Below are positions 1 through 6,366 of a DNA stretch of 32,160 nucleotides, one piece after another (position 1 is the first letter of the stretch; the number at the start of each line of letters is the position of its first letter). The position numbers were made by a program, and so were the translations under genes. The stretch is from Pseudonocardia hydrocarbonoxydans. Its GTDB lineage: Bacteria > Actinomycetota > Actinomycetes > Mycobacteriales > Pseudonocardiaceae. The notes under the pieces are model-generated. The model had not been told where the DNA came from. It searched no databases and was given only the letters and a program-made list of their open reading frames with translations. Location of the stretch: assembly GCF_006539565.1 (NCBI RefSeq), contig NZ_BJNG01000029.1, positions 1 to 32,160 on the forward strand. Reading direction: 5' to 3'.

Positions 1-144
1 GGGGCCGAGCGTGATTGCGGTCGGCAACTGTGTGCCGGTTCCCGGCAGGTCGAACAGCACCATGCCTTCGAGATAGGTCACGGCGCAGGCGAGCCGGCCG
101 ATCTTGAGCAGGTGCCCGTCACCGGGGTACGGGACGGCGGTCAT
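1..144 (-). CDS. Unrecognised protein, N-terminal part, runs off the left edge
   Basis: A minus-strand frame begins at the ATG at 144-142 and stays open through all 48 codons to position 1, so the C-terminus lies outside the window. It starts MTAVPYPGDGHLLKIGRL. Composition is ordinary, not the Arg/Pro-rich pattern of a shadow frame, which supports it as real. Its start overlaps the last 26 bases of the upstream gene ending at 119, suggesting translational coupling. I do not recognise the family: no signal peptide, membrane segment or known motif is visible in this fragment. It belongs to the lower-GC accessory segment of the window. Confidence 0.55.
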   Translation of the reverse strand, partial: MTAVPYPGDGHLLKIGRLACAVTYLEGMVLFDLPGTGTQLPTAITLGP

Positions 145-517
145 GTCGGGAGATCGCGCCCGGCTCATCCGGCGGTACCGGCACGGCCGGCCCGGGATCG
201 CCGTCCAGGTATTTAATGGTGGCCCGTTCGCGCACCCACCGCAGCAACACGGCGTCGCGGATCGTCGCGGTGCAGGCCGGCCCGCCGTACTCGACGTCGG
301 CGAGCGAGCCGGCGCTACCGGCGAGCGTGACGCGCAGCTCCAGGTTGAGGTCACCGGTGACCTGTGCTTGCCGGCCGCCGTACTCGACGAGGTCTCGATC
401 GCCGACGATGTGCCCGGCGGTACGGATGTCGCCGCGGTCGGTAGTGATCAGCACGTGTAGCTCTTTCGTCGGCGGAACATCTACAGCATCGCAAATCAGC
501 GGGTCGGGCGTTGCCAC
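119..517 (-). CDS. Unrecognised ~132-aa protein
   Basis: This frame lies between the OGG-fold gene (ending at 561) and the partial gene starting at 144, which it overlaps by 26 bases. The frame stays open upstream into the OGG-fold gene, but residues there look like shadow translation. I therefore place the start at the GTG at 517; a GTG at 454 is an alternative. A GGAGG at 550-554 fits neither well, so the start is uncertain. The body is acidic/hydrophobic and mixed, with two similar stretches around DLVEYGGRQ and ADVEYGGPA about 25 residues apart, perhaps a small internal duplication. There is no signal peptide or TM helix. The family is not recognised. Position suggests co-transcription with its two neighbours. 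Confidence 0.5.
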   Translation of the reverse strand: MATPDPLICDAVDVPPTKELHVLITTDRGDIRTAGHIVGDRDLVEYGGRQAQVTGDLNLELRVTLAGSAGSLADVEYGGPACTATIRDAVLLRWVRERATIKYLDGDPGPAVPVPPDEPGAISRHDRRPVPR

Positions 518-560
518 GTCGGTGCGGTTTCCGGGTCGGTTCAGCCCAACCTCCGGCCGA

Positions 561-1214
561 TCAGCCCGCCGTCCACTCGTTGCTGAACAGTGCCATCTCC
601 ACGCGCTCCGGCTCGTCTCCGAATGTGGCCCGGCCCGCCTGCTCGGCGGCCCACCGGAGGTACGTGACCCACTCCGACGATGGCCACCCGCCGTCGCGTC
701 GACGGGCGGGCCCGGCATCGGCGGGAAGCCGGGACGCGACCCGTTTGTCGAGGATGAGCGGCTGCACGCCGCCGGCGCTACGCCGGTAGCCGGCGAAGTA
801 GATGAGCTTGGTGAAGAACGCCGGTCCGAGTCCGCGGACGTGCTGCGGCTGGCCGCGCCGCATCGACACGTAGACCGCGCGCAGGTCATCGACGTCGAGT
901 CGGTCGCGCAGCGGGGCGAGCGCCGCTTCGAGCCGGAGGCCCTCGGGGTCGGCGGCGAGGATCCTCCGTGTCCGGTGCGGACCGTAGGAGGTGCCGCCGA
1001 ATCCCCACAACAGCACGGCGAGGGTGAGCTGCCGGGCAGTGCTCTGGCCGGCCCTCCATGCGTCGGCGACGGCGAACACGTCGTTCCGCCGTAGAACGCC
1101 GACGTCGGGAAGTCCGGCCGGCCACGTGTCGGCCGGGATCCCGGGTCTGAAGCGTTCGAGGGGCACTGTGATGGGGCCGGGCTCGCCGGGCAAGGCGTTG
1201 TCCAGAGCCGTCAT
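561..1214 (-). CDS. 8-oxoguanine DNA glycosylase OGG-fold protein
   Basis: About 217 aa from the ATG at 1214; in-frame starts further up (GTG 1265, GTG 1259, ATG 1253) cannot be excluded. The segment LGPAFFTKLIYFAGY looks like the helix-hairpin-helix of OGG-type DNA glycosylases, where the lysine (here in FFTK) forms the Schiff base. The following LILDKRVASRL resembles the segment carrying the conserved aspartate. Upstream, WGFGGTSYGPHRTRRIL is also typical of the actinobacterial OGG-fold family annotated from genome sequences. If active it would remove oxidised purines from DNA; that is inference from fold, and many members of this family are uncharacterised. It is the first gene of a minus-strand run of three inside the accessory segment, which could also fit a role in an element's own biology. 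Confidence 0.65.
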   Translation of the reverse strand: MTALDNALPGEPGPITVPLERFRPGIPADTWPAGLPDVGVLRRNDVFAVADAWRAGQSTARQLTLAVLLWGFGGTSYGPHRTRRILAADPEGLRLEAALAPLRDRLDVDDLRAVYVSMRRGQPQHVRGLGPAFFTKLIYFAGYRRSAGGVQPLILDKRVASRLPADAGPARRRDGGWPSSEWVTYLRWAAEQAGRATFGDEPERVEMALFSNEWTAG

Positions 1215-1271
1215 CTGGGCACGGTAACGAGGTCGGGTCCGACGGTCCGGCATCGCCACCCTCACGGATGA

Positions 1272-1294
1272 CGGTCCAGCTGAGCTACGGACCG
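1272..1294. repeat. Inverted repeat containing a tRNA D-arm-like sequence
   Basis: The 23-base site has perfect 6-bp arms (CGGTCC / GGACCG). On the minus strand it contains TAGCTCAGCTGG (1287-1276), an exact match to the tRNA D-arm (box A) consensus. No anticodon arm or D-stem 3' strand follows, so this is not a tRNA gene. It lies just upstream of the OGG-fold gene. It may be a tRNA fragment or a fortuitous hairpin. Confidence 0.3.
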
Positions 1295-1311
1295 TGCGGA
1301 GGCGTGTTGAA

Positions 1312-1899
1312 CTACTCGATCCCGTTTGCCGTCTTGATGGCTCCGACCTTCGTGCCGAACATGCAGAACAGCGCGATGAACAGGGTCATCTGGTCGGGCA
1401 CGTCCAGCGGTGCCAGATCCCCGGCCACGTAGTCCTCGACCAGGTCGACGCTGCGGGTCGTCCGCCGGTTCAAGATCGTCATGGCGACGTCGTGCATGTG
1501 GTCCGACATCATCATCGGCGTGAGCTGTCGCAGGTCTTAGCCGGGTGGCAGCGGCCGGTCGACCAGGTCGGCGGGGTAGCGGGCGGCCATGATCCTCATG
1601 GCGTTGTTCACGACGTGGACGGCCGGCGTCGGGCCCATCGTCAGCTCGTCGACCACGTTCATCAGCTCGTCGGTGGTGACCGCGTCCTCCTCCATGCTGA
1701 TCGCCGTGCCGATATCGAGGTCGACGCGCTCCATCGCCAACTCGATGTTCTCCCTGACCTTGCCGGGTGCGATGAAGATGCGCTCGCCGTCTCGGAGGCT
1801 GGATCGCTGGTGGTGCGGATCCAGCAGATCCCGCGCGTCTGTCTCCTCGACGTCGAACTCATCGATGCGGCTGCGTCAGAGTCGCCGGAACCACGACAT
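1312..1899 (-). pseudogene. Unrecognised gene broken by two in-frame stops
   Basis: One continuous minus-strand frame of 196 codons starts at ATG 1899 (MSWFRRL), meets TGA at 1878-1876 (codon 8), runs on with protein-like sequence, meets TAA at 1539-1537 (codon 121) and ends at 1312. The stretches on either side of both stops share the same frame and a non-shadow composition rich in D, E, M and V (for example VDEFD-like acidic runs and DVPDQMTLFIALFCMFG near the end). That is what nonsense decay of one gene of about 195 residues looks like. The surviving 67-aa pieces 1537-1740 and 1312-1515 could each be translated from internal ATGs. No family is recognised. Stop-codon recoding is less likely: no recoding signal is apparent. 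Confidence 0.5.
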
Positions 1900-2046
1900 C
1901 CGAATCACCTCGTCACGCTTTCGTGCGGCTGATAGCGATGGCGCCAGTGTGCACACCACCCCCGACAAGAAGCGCCGCGTCTGGCGCCGCATGCCGGTCG
2001 GCAGCCTGGCCGCGCGGTGCCGGGATTGCGGCACAGTCGAGCGTGA

Positions 2047-2583
2047 TCAGCTCGCGTTTCCGGCCGCGGCGTCGGCGATGCACTCGTCCCGGGTCATGCC
2101 GGTCTGCTCCATACACGCCTGGAGCGCAGCCTCGGACTCGGCCGTGCTCTGGCGCTCGATCTCCTCGCTGGGCGTGCGGTACTCGCCGACCGAGGCCGGG
2201 ACATCACCCTCACAGACGGGCACGCCGTCCGAGGCCATGTCGCAGGAGAACTCGCGCTCCGAGTTGTTCCGGGGCTGACGGGGCGGAGTGGGTGAGCTCG
2301 TCGCGGTCGGTCTGGGCACGGCGCCGGGGGAAGACGGCGGCGCGGTCGTCGACGGGACCGGAGTCGGTGTCACGGTCGTCGTCGTCACCGCAGTGGTGGG
2401 AGGTGCAGGTGGAGGCTCGGCGACCGACGGATCGCTGCCACTGCAGCCCGCCGCGGCTACCACCGCCACGAGCGAGACTGCGGCGAGCGAGATCCGGACG
2501 GCACGAACGCGTATCCCCACGATGAGTTCAACGCGCCGAGCGGCTGCCAGAAGCGGCTGCACGCGGCTCGGTCGGGGATTCAC
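2047..2583 (-). CDS. Secreted lipoprotein with Thr/Pro-rich linker
   Basis: The frame encodes up to 178 aa. A hydrophobic stretch SLAAVSLVAVV runs into AAAGC, a lipobox whose cysteine would be lipidated after export. A Ser/Thr/Pro-rich spacer (PTTAVTTTTVTPTPVPSTTAPP) follows, then a small C-terminal domain with four cysteines (SCDMASDGVPVC; ACMEQTGMTRDEC). The GTG at 2583 overlaps the stop of the upstream DUF6994 gene as GTGA, so translation is probably coupled. A GTG at 2520 would give a tidier signal peptide with the cysteine at residue 26. The C-terminal domain is not recognised. It is expected at the outer face of the cytoplasmic membrane. Confidence 0.7.
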   Translation of the reverse strand: MNPRPSRVQPLLAAARRVELIVGIRVRAVRISLAAVSLVAVVAAAGCSGSDPSVAEPPPAPPTTAVTTTTVTPTPVPSTTAPPSSPGAVPRPTATSSPTPPRQPRNNSEREFSCDMASDGVPVCEGDVPASVGEYRTPSEEIERQSTAESEAALQACMEQTGMTRDECIADAAAGNAS

Positions 2584-3317
2584 ACCGATGGACGAACTGG
2601 CGGTGAGTGCGCCCGAATATAGGCGGCGATGTGGGCGTTGCGTGTCGTGACGAACTCGCGTTGCCGGTCGAGGTAGGTGTCGTAGTCGTCCACCTCGCTG
2701 GGGAGCGGGTTCGGGTTGAACCCATCGAATAGACGGAAGAATCGCACCTGTCCGCTCCCGTCGACGAGGGCCTGCAAAAGGAAGTGCTCGACGTAGCCGG
2801 TGAACGATTCAAACAGTGCGAAGAAGTTCGCATAACGTGCGAGGGTCTCACTCAGCGGGCTGTTTTCACCGGTGTAGTGGCGTCGGATGCATTCCAGGGT
2901 GAGATCGAAGCGATCCCGGATCCGCGGGTGCATTCCGCGATGTTGGTTGATCGTCGGCTTGCGGTCCAGCCGCTCGCCGGGAAACAGCATGTACCCGCCG
3001 ACGGTCATCGTCGCGCGGCAGAAGTCGTCGTTCACCTGCTGCGCCTGCGAGCCGTAGGCGTCGCTGAGCAGGCCCCGGTGCTGGTTGTTGATGGCGTCGC
3101 TGGACAGCGAGAATCGACCCTTGGCCGACTCGTGCAGCAGGTAGTGGGCACGTCCGGACGGGATCAACGTGAAGGGCGTCCCGTCCGGTAGCGGCTTGCT
3201 CCACAACAGCCGATGATATTCGCGCAACGTCGGGCTGTGGCTGTCCGGGTCACGACCAGGCGGGGTGTCCGAGCTGACGTTGAATCCGATATCGATGTCG
3301 CTCAACTCGGACGTCAC
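2580..3317 (-). CDS. DUF6994 family protein
   Basis: About 245 aa from the GTG at 3317. No strong ribosome site is visible there, and the frame is open further upstream through non-coding-looking sequence. The early motif SDTPPGRDPDSHSPTLREYH followed by LLWSKPLPDGTPF matches what I recall of the DUF6994 family. The function of that family is unknown; it is found mainly in actinobacteria as a cytoplasmic protein with no membrane segment. Later landmarks are GRFSLSSDAI, YMLFPGERLDRKPTINQHRG, RIRDRFDLTLECIRRHY and FFRLFDGFNPNPLP. The gene overlaps the downstream lipoprotein start by four bases, so the two form a coupled pair. Family assignment rests on recalled motifs only. Confidence 0.65.
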   Translation of the reverse strand: MTSELSDIDIGFNVSSDTPPGRDPDSHSPTLREYHRLLWSKPLPDGTPFTLIPSGRAHYLLHESAKGRFSLSSDAINNQHRGLLSDAYGSQAQQVNDDFCRATMTVGGYMLFPGERLDRKPTINQHRGMHPRIRDRFDLTLECIRRHYTGENSPLSETLARYANFFALFESFTGYVEHFLLQALVDGSGQVRFFRLFDGFNPNPLPSEVDDYDTYLDRQREFVTTRNAHIAAYIRAHSPPVRPSV

Positions 3318-3348
3318 GAGCGTGAGCGTATCGTGATCATCTGAGTCG

Positions 3349-3489
3349 TCAGGGCGGGCCGGGCGCTGTGAGCGACTCCGCTTCGGCGACGGCGCGGTGG
3401 ATCGAGTCGAGGCCCAGACCGAGCTGCTCGGCCACATGCCCGGATCCTCGCGGGCGCCGCTGGGACGGCGATCTTCTGTCAATGAACAC
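3349..3489 (-). CDS. Possible 46-aa helix-turn-helix-like remnant
   Basis: A short minus-strand frame from GTG 3489 ends 31 bases before the DUF6994 start. Its centre, GHVAEQLGLGLDSIHRAVAE, has the spacing of hydrophobic residues and the central Gly seen in helix-turn-helix segments. It could be the tail of an excisionase-like or small regulatory protein degraded at the element edge. No ribosome site is visible, and it could equally be chance. Confidence 0.22.
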   Translation of the reverse strand: MFIDRRSPSQRRPRGSGHVAEQLGLGLDSIHRAVAEAESLTAPGPP

Positions 3490-3594
3490 CAGCCGTCGAC
3501 ATGCAACGCAGCCGAGCTGGCCAACGGCGGGACGAGGTCAGCGGGCGTATGACGGTCGCGTCGGAGGCTGTCCGGATTTTGTTGACCGCGGGTT

Positions 3595-3622
3595 CGGGGT
3601 TCGATCCCCCGGGGGCCCACCC
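3595..3622 (+). other. tRNA 3'-half (T-arm and acceptor strand), likely att scar
   Basis: A perfect 5-bp T-stem (CGGGG 3595-3599, CCCCG 3607-3611) flanks the loop TTCGATC (3600-3606), which fits the TTCRANY consensus. GGGGCCC then A (3612-3619) follow, as an acceptor strand with discriminator base should. About 50 bases upstream, where the 5' acceptor strand and D-arm should be, no partner GGGCCCC or D-arm is found. So only the 3' half is present. Integrases commonly use the 3' half of tRNA genes as attachment sites and leave such a direct-repeat copy at the far end of the element. Confidence 0.6.
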
Positions 3623-3726
3623 ACACCGAACAGGCGATCCGTGTCCGACGACGATCGCGAGCGAGCGCTCTGTCGCGTTGCACGTGCTGGCGGAGGGGTT
3701 CCACGCCGACCTGAGCCGTGCTGCCG

Positions 3727-3747
3727 ACACCGCCGCCGCGGCGGTGT
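3727..3747 (-). terminator. Hairpin terminator of the RidA gene
   Basis: Perfect 9-bp arms ACACCGCCG / CGGCGGTGT around a 3-base loop, lying 3 bases beyond the RidA stop. No U-tract is visible, as is common for actinobacterial terminators. Confidence 0.55.
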
Positions 3748-3750
3748 GCG

Positions 3751-4158
3751 TCAGGGCAGCACCGCGGTCGCCTCGACCTCCACGAGCACGTCGGGATCGA
3801 AGAGCACCTCGACACCGATGAGGGACGCGGGGGGCATCGGCGCCGGGAGGCCGATGTCCTCGGCGACCGCCTGTACGCCCGCCATGAACGTCTCGATCTT
3901 GTCCGGGGTCCACCGGGTGACGTAGAAGGTCAGCCGGACCACGTCGGAGAAGGAGGCGCCGGCGCCCGCCAGGCCGATGGCGGTGTTGCGCAGCGCTTGG
4001 GCGACCTGCGCCGCGAGGTCGTCGGCGGCGACGGGCTCGTCGCCGCGCTGGCCGACCTGCCCGGCGACGTGGACGTGGGTGGTGCCGGTCGACACGGCGA
4101 CGTGGTGGTAGGGGGTCTGCTGCAGCATTCCCGGCGGGCTGATGAGGCGGGTGGTCAT
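3751..4158 (-). CDS. RidA (YjgF/YER057c/UK114) family protein
   Basis: 135 aa, the usual length for the family, from ATG 4158 with a GGAGGAG ribosome site 10 bases upstream. Landmarks are HVHVAGQVGQRG near residue 28 (the family's usual sGq-type strand), the helix QVAQALRNTAIGLAGAGASFSDVVRLTFYVT (split here by my count at residue 60-90) and the C-terminal PPASLIGVEVL-FDPDVLVEVEATAVLP, which resembles the R-S-V-A-LP-type end. The canonical arginine that binds the substrate carboxylate in true RidA (in ParsaV-type motifs) is not seen: PPASLIG has Leu there. It may therefore belong to a non-deaminase subgroup. True RidA hydrolyses reactive 2-aminoacrylate/imine intermediates; the substrate here is unknown. 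It is divergent from an HxlR regulator. Confidence 0.85.
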   Translation of the reverse strand: MTTRLISPPGMLQQTPYHHVAVSTGTTHVHVAGQVGQRGDEPVAADDLAAQVAQALRNTAIGLAGAGASFSDVVRLTFYVTRWTPDKIETFMAGVQAVAEDIGLPAPMPPASLIGVEVLFDPDVLVEVEATAVLP

Positions 4159-4189
4159 GGAGCGTGTCTCCTCCGTAGGTGGTGTCGTA

Positions 4190-4219
4190 TGGATACCTGG
4201 TCTACAAAAGGCACTTCAA
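4190..4219 (-). promoter_or_regulatory. Probable RidA promoter
   Basis: On the minus strand TTGAAG (4219-4214) and TATCCA (4195-4190) stand 18 bases apart, 32 bases before the RidA start. The site lies in the 75-base gap shared with the divergent HxlR gene, so the regulator could cover both promoters. Confidence 0.45.
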
Positions 4220-4233
4220 CTAGCCTTGGTGTC

Positions 4234-4599
4234 ATGTCCGAAACCGCCGGGCGCCTCGACATCACCGCGCTGCACCGTGAGGTGCTCGGCCAGGTCCTCG
4301 ACAAGTGGTCGGTGCTCGTCCTCGAGGAGCTCTGCGACGGACCGTGCCGGTTCAACCAGCTACGACGCCTCGTCCCCGTGACCCAGAAGTCGCTCACCGC
4401 GACGCTTCGTCGTCTCGAGCGCAACGGGATCGTGCAACGTGTCGTCATCAGCGACCGGCCCGTCGCGATCGAGTACCGCATCACCACGCTCGGCAAGACC
4501 TTGCGCGACCCGATCGACGCCATCCTGAGGTGGAGTGACGAGCACCTGGGCGAGATCGAGCGGGCGCGTGCGCGCTTCGACGACGCAGCCGCCGGCTGA
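4234..4599 (+). CDS. HxlR-family winged-helix transcriptional regulator
   Basis: 121 aa from ATG 4234. The sequence is a compact HxlR domain: LGQVLDKWSVLVLEELCDGPCRF (N-terminal helix and strand, residues 18-40), then FNQLRRLVPVTQKSLTATLRRLERNG as the recognition region, then the wing VVISDRPVAIEYRITTLGKTL. These regulators usually act as dimers and often respond to reactive electrophiles or redox changes, but no cysteine other than C37 is obvious. Translation may start almost at the transcript's 5' end, since little leader fits between any promoter and ATG. Divergence from the RidA gene suggests it controls RidA and itself. Confidence 0.88.
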   Translation: MSETAGRLDITALHREVLGQVLDKWSVLVLEELCDGPCRFNQLRRLVPVTQKSLTATLRRLERNGIVQRVVISDRPVAIEYRITTLGKTLRDPIDAILRWSDEHLGEIERARARFDDAAAG

Positions 4600-4624
4600 G
4601 GCGCCGACCCGGAACCGTGCTCCG

Positions 4625-5227
4625 TCAGGGACGGTCGGAGGAGGCCGGTCGCAGGACGGCCGAGGCGGCGGTCATGAGCGTGCGGGCCTCGAACTCCAGC
4701 CGCGTCAGGTCGCCGGGTAGGGCACGTTCGGTCAGCAGGCCGTTGACGACGGTCAGCAGGAACCGGGCGTGGTGTCCGGGTTCGCCGGGCGCGAGCGCCC
4801 CCTCGTCGCGCAGGCGGACCAACCATCTCTCGACGTAGTGCACGGCGAGTCGTTCATGTGCCAGGAAGGCGTGGACGGCGTCGTCGGACGGGGGCGACGC
4901 CACGTAGGCAGCGTGCAGGGCGCGCCAGTACCCGCGTGCCGACTCGCCCGTCCCCACCTGAGCCAGCAGCAGCTGCAGGCACGCCACGAGCCGTTCGGCC
5001 GGCGGGCTTGCGGTGTCCTGCATCGGGTCGTCGGGCAGGTCGACGGTGTACATCCCGGCGACCACGGTGTCGATCAGTTCCCGCTGCGTCGGGAAGAAAT
5101 GGCGCAGCGACCCGGTGCTGACGCCGGCGCGTGCGGCGACCGCCCGCACGCTGAGCTTGGCCGTCGGATCCTCGCCGAGCATCGTCGCAGCGGCGATCAG
5201 GATCTTGTCTCGCGTGCCGTGCCCCAT
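4625..5227 (-). CDS. TetR-family transcriptional regulator
   Basis: 200 aa from ATG 5227; an in-frame GTG at 5239 would add four residues. The N-terminal helix-turn-helix is clear: TRDKILIAAATMLGED, LSVRAVAARAGVSTGSLRHFF, then PTQRELIDTVV. The C-terminal ligand/dimer domain (about residues 70-190) is helical and includes LVACLQLLLAQVG and FLLTVVNGLLTERALPG. The gene faces away from the CPBP protease gene across a 103-base gap with two matching palindromes (5264-5306), so it very probably represses that gene and itself. Ligand unknown. Confidence 0.9.
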   Translation of the reverse strand: MGHGTRDKILIAAATMLGEDPTAKLSVRAVAARAGVSTGSLRHFFPTQRELIDTVVAGMYTVDLPDDPMQDTASPPAERLVACLQLLLAQVGTGESARGYWRALHAAYVASPPSDDAVHAFLAHERLAVHYVERWLVRLRDEGALAPGEPGHHARFLLTVVNGLLTERALPGDLTRLEFEARTLMTAASAVLRPASSDRP

Positions 5228-5263
5228 GCGTCCGCCCACTCCCGCCGACTGTCCGGCCCATTT

Positions 5264-5306
5264 CTATCACAGCGTGATAGCGTGCTCGACTATCACGCTG
5301 TACTAG
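5264..5306. promoter_or_regulatory. Two tandem TetR-type operators
   Basis: Operator 1 (5264-5280) is CTATCAC-AGC-GTGATAG with perfect 7-bp arms. Operator 2 (5290-5306) is CTATCAC-GCT-GTACTAG, matching the palindrome at all but one position. Centres are 26 bp apart. They lie between the divergent TetR and CPBP genes, 25-67 bases upstream of the CPBP start. Confidence 0.75.
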
Positions 5307-5330
5307 TCCCGTCGAGCACACGGAGTAGCG

Positions 5331-6350
5331 ATGACCGAGCGATACGACCACCCCTGGCTCCTGCGCGGTGACCACCCGGTGCCGGGTCCCGCGGTGCCGC
5401 CCGGCGTCGAGTACCACCGCGCGTACGCGGGGGAGAGCCGTCGCATCCCGCGTGGCGTCCTCGCGATCGTGCTGCTCGTGGCCGGGTTCGTCGGGTTCGC
5501 GGTTCTGTTCCAGCACCTCTCGGAGGTCGTCGACGCCGCCCTGTTCGGACGGTCGGGACCGTCGACGCCGCTGCGCCAGGCGGCGGGAGCGCTGGCGCTG
5601 GCCGCGCTGATCCCCTACTGCATGCTGCTGCAGCGCGTCCTCTACGGGGTACCGGCGGGGTCGCTGCACTCGGTGGCGGGCCGCTTCCGCTTCGGTGTCC
5701 TCGGCCGGGCGCTGGTGGTGTTCGGGCCGCTGGTCCTGGTCGTCATGGCGATCGGGGCCTCGGGCGGCGTCGAGTCCGCCCCGTGGACGACCGCCGACCT
5801 GGTCTGGTTCTTCGTCATCGGGATGCTGCTGACCCCGCTCGCCGCGGCCGGTGAGGAGTACGGCTTCCGCGGCCTGATGTTCCGGGTCCTCGGCGGCTGG
5901 ACCCGGGGGGCCCGATCCGGTGCGGTCCTCGGCATCGTCGTGACGACGGTGCTGTTCTCGCTCGTGCACGGGACACTCGACCCGTTCCTGTTCACCTCCT
6001 ACCTCGTGCTGTTCTCGTCGATGGCGATCGTCACCTGGCGCACGGGTGGGCTCGAGGTCGCGGTCGTCCTGCACGGCGTCTACAACGTCTCCGCGCTCGT
6101 GCTCGCCACGACCCTGCACGTCGACGTCGGCGCCGAACTCGCGAACCGGTCGGCGGCGGTCGGTTCCTGGGCGAACCTCATCCCCAGCGCGATGCTGGTC
6201 CTCATCACCACGACCGTCTGGTGGACGACCCGCCGCCAGGGTCCGGCACGCACACCGGAGCACGGCCGGTCGACCGCGGGGGAAGCCGGGCGACGGGCGG
6301 GCGCTCGAGCCCTTCAGCGGGTGGCGGGTGACGCGAACCCCGGTGGGTGA
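5331..6350 (+). CDS. CPBP-family intramembrane glutamic endopeptidase
   Basis: 339 aa from ATG 5331, with GGAG 10 bases upstream. Family motifs are all present: EEYGFRG (E175, E176, R180), FSLVH (F209-H213) and HGVYN (H248-N252), the glutamate/histidine set of the Abi/CAAX prenyl protease-bacteriocin protection (CPBP) clan. Several membrane helices are apparent, for example VLAIVLLVAGFVGFAVLF (43-60), ALVVFGPLVLVVMAIG and VWFFVIGMLLTPLAAAG. An N-terminal cytoplasmic stretch of about 40 residues and a charged C-tail flank the core. The enzyme would cleave a membrane-embedded substrate that cannot be read from sequence. It is regulated, by inference, by the divergent TetR gene through the two operators. 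Confidence 0.88.
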   Translation: MTERYDHPWLLRGDHPVPGPAVPPGVEYHRAYAGESRRIPRGVLAIVLLVAGFVGFAVLFQHLSEVVDAALFGRSGPSTPLRQAAGALALAALIPYCMLLQRVLYGVPAGSLHSVAGRFRFGVLGRALVVFGPLVLVVMAIGASGGVESAPWTTADLVWFFVIGMLLTPLAAAGEEYGFRGLMFRVLGGWTRGARSGAVLGIVVTTVLFSLVHGTLDPFLFTSYLVLFSSMAIVTWRTGGLEVAVVLHGVYNVSALVLATTLHVDVGAELANRSAAVGSWANLIPSAMLVLITTTVWWTTRRQGPARTPEHGRSTAGEAGRRAGARALQRVAGDANPGG

Positions 6351-6366
6351 CGGCGGGACGGTGCGG

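Larger units (their letters stand above)
3318..3750. other. Boundary region without a confident gene
   Basis: Between the DUF6994 gene and RidA there is no gene I can support with confidence. The stretch holds a weak 46-codon frame (3349-3489), a tRNA 3' half (3595-3622) and the RidA terminator (3727-3747). Base composition rises to the high-GC level of the rest of the window from about 3620 rightward, consistent with a boundary between inserted and resident DNA. Confidence 0.5.

Noticed and set aside
1876..1878. Selenocysteine at the in-frame TGA of the broken gene
   Set aside because: No SECIS-like hairpin or selenoprotein motif is visible, and a second in-frame stop follows; decay is simpler.
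3545..3622. A complete tRNA gene ending at 3622
   Set aside because: The T-arm and acceptor 3' strand are perfect, but no 5' acceptor strand, D-arm or anticodon arm lies where needed.
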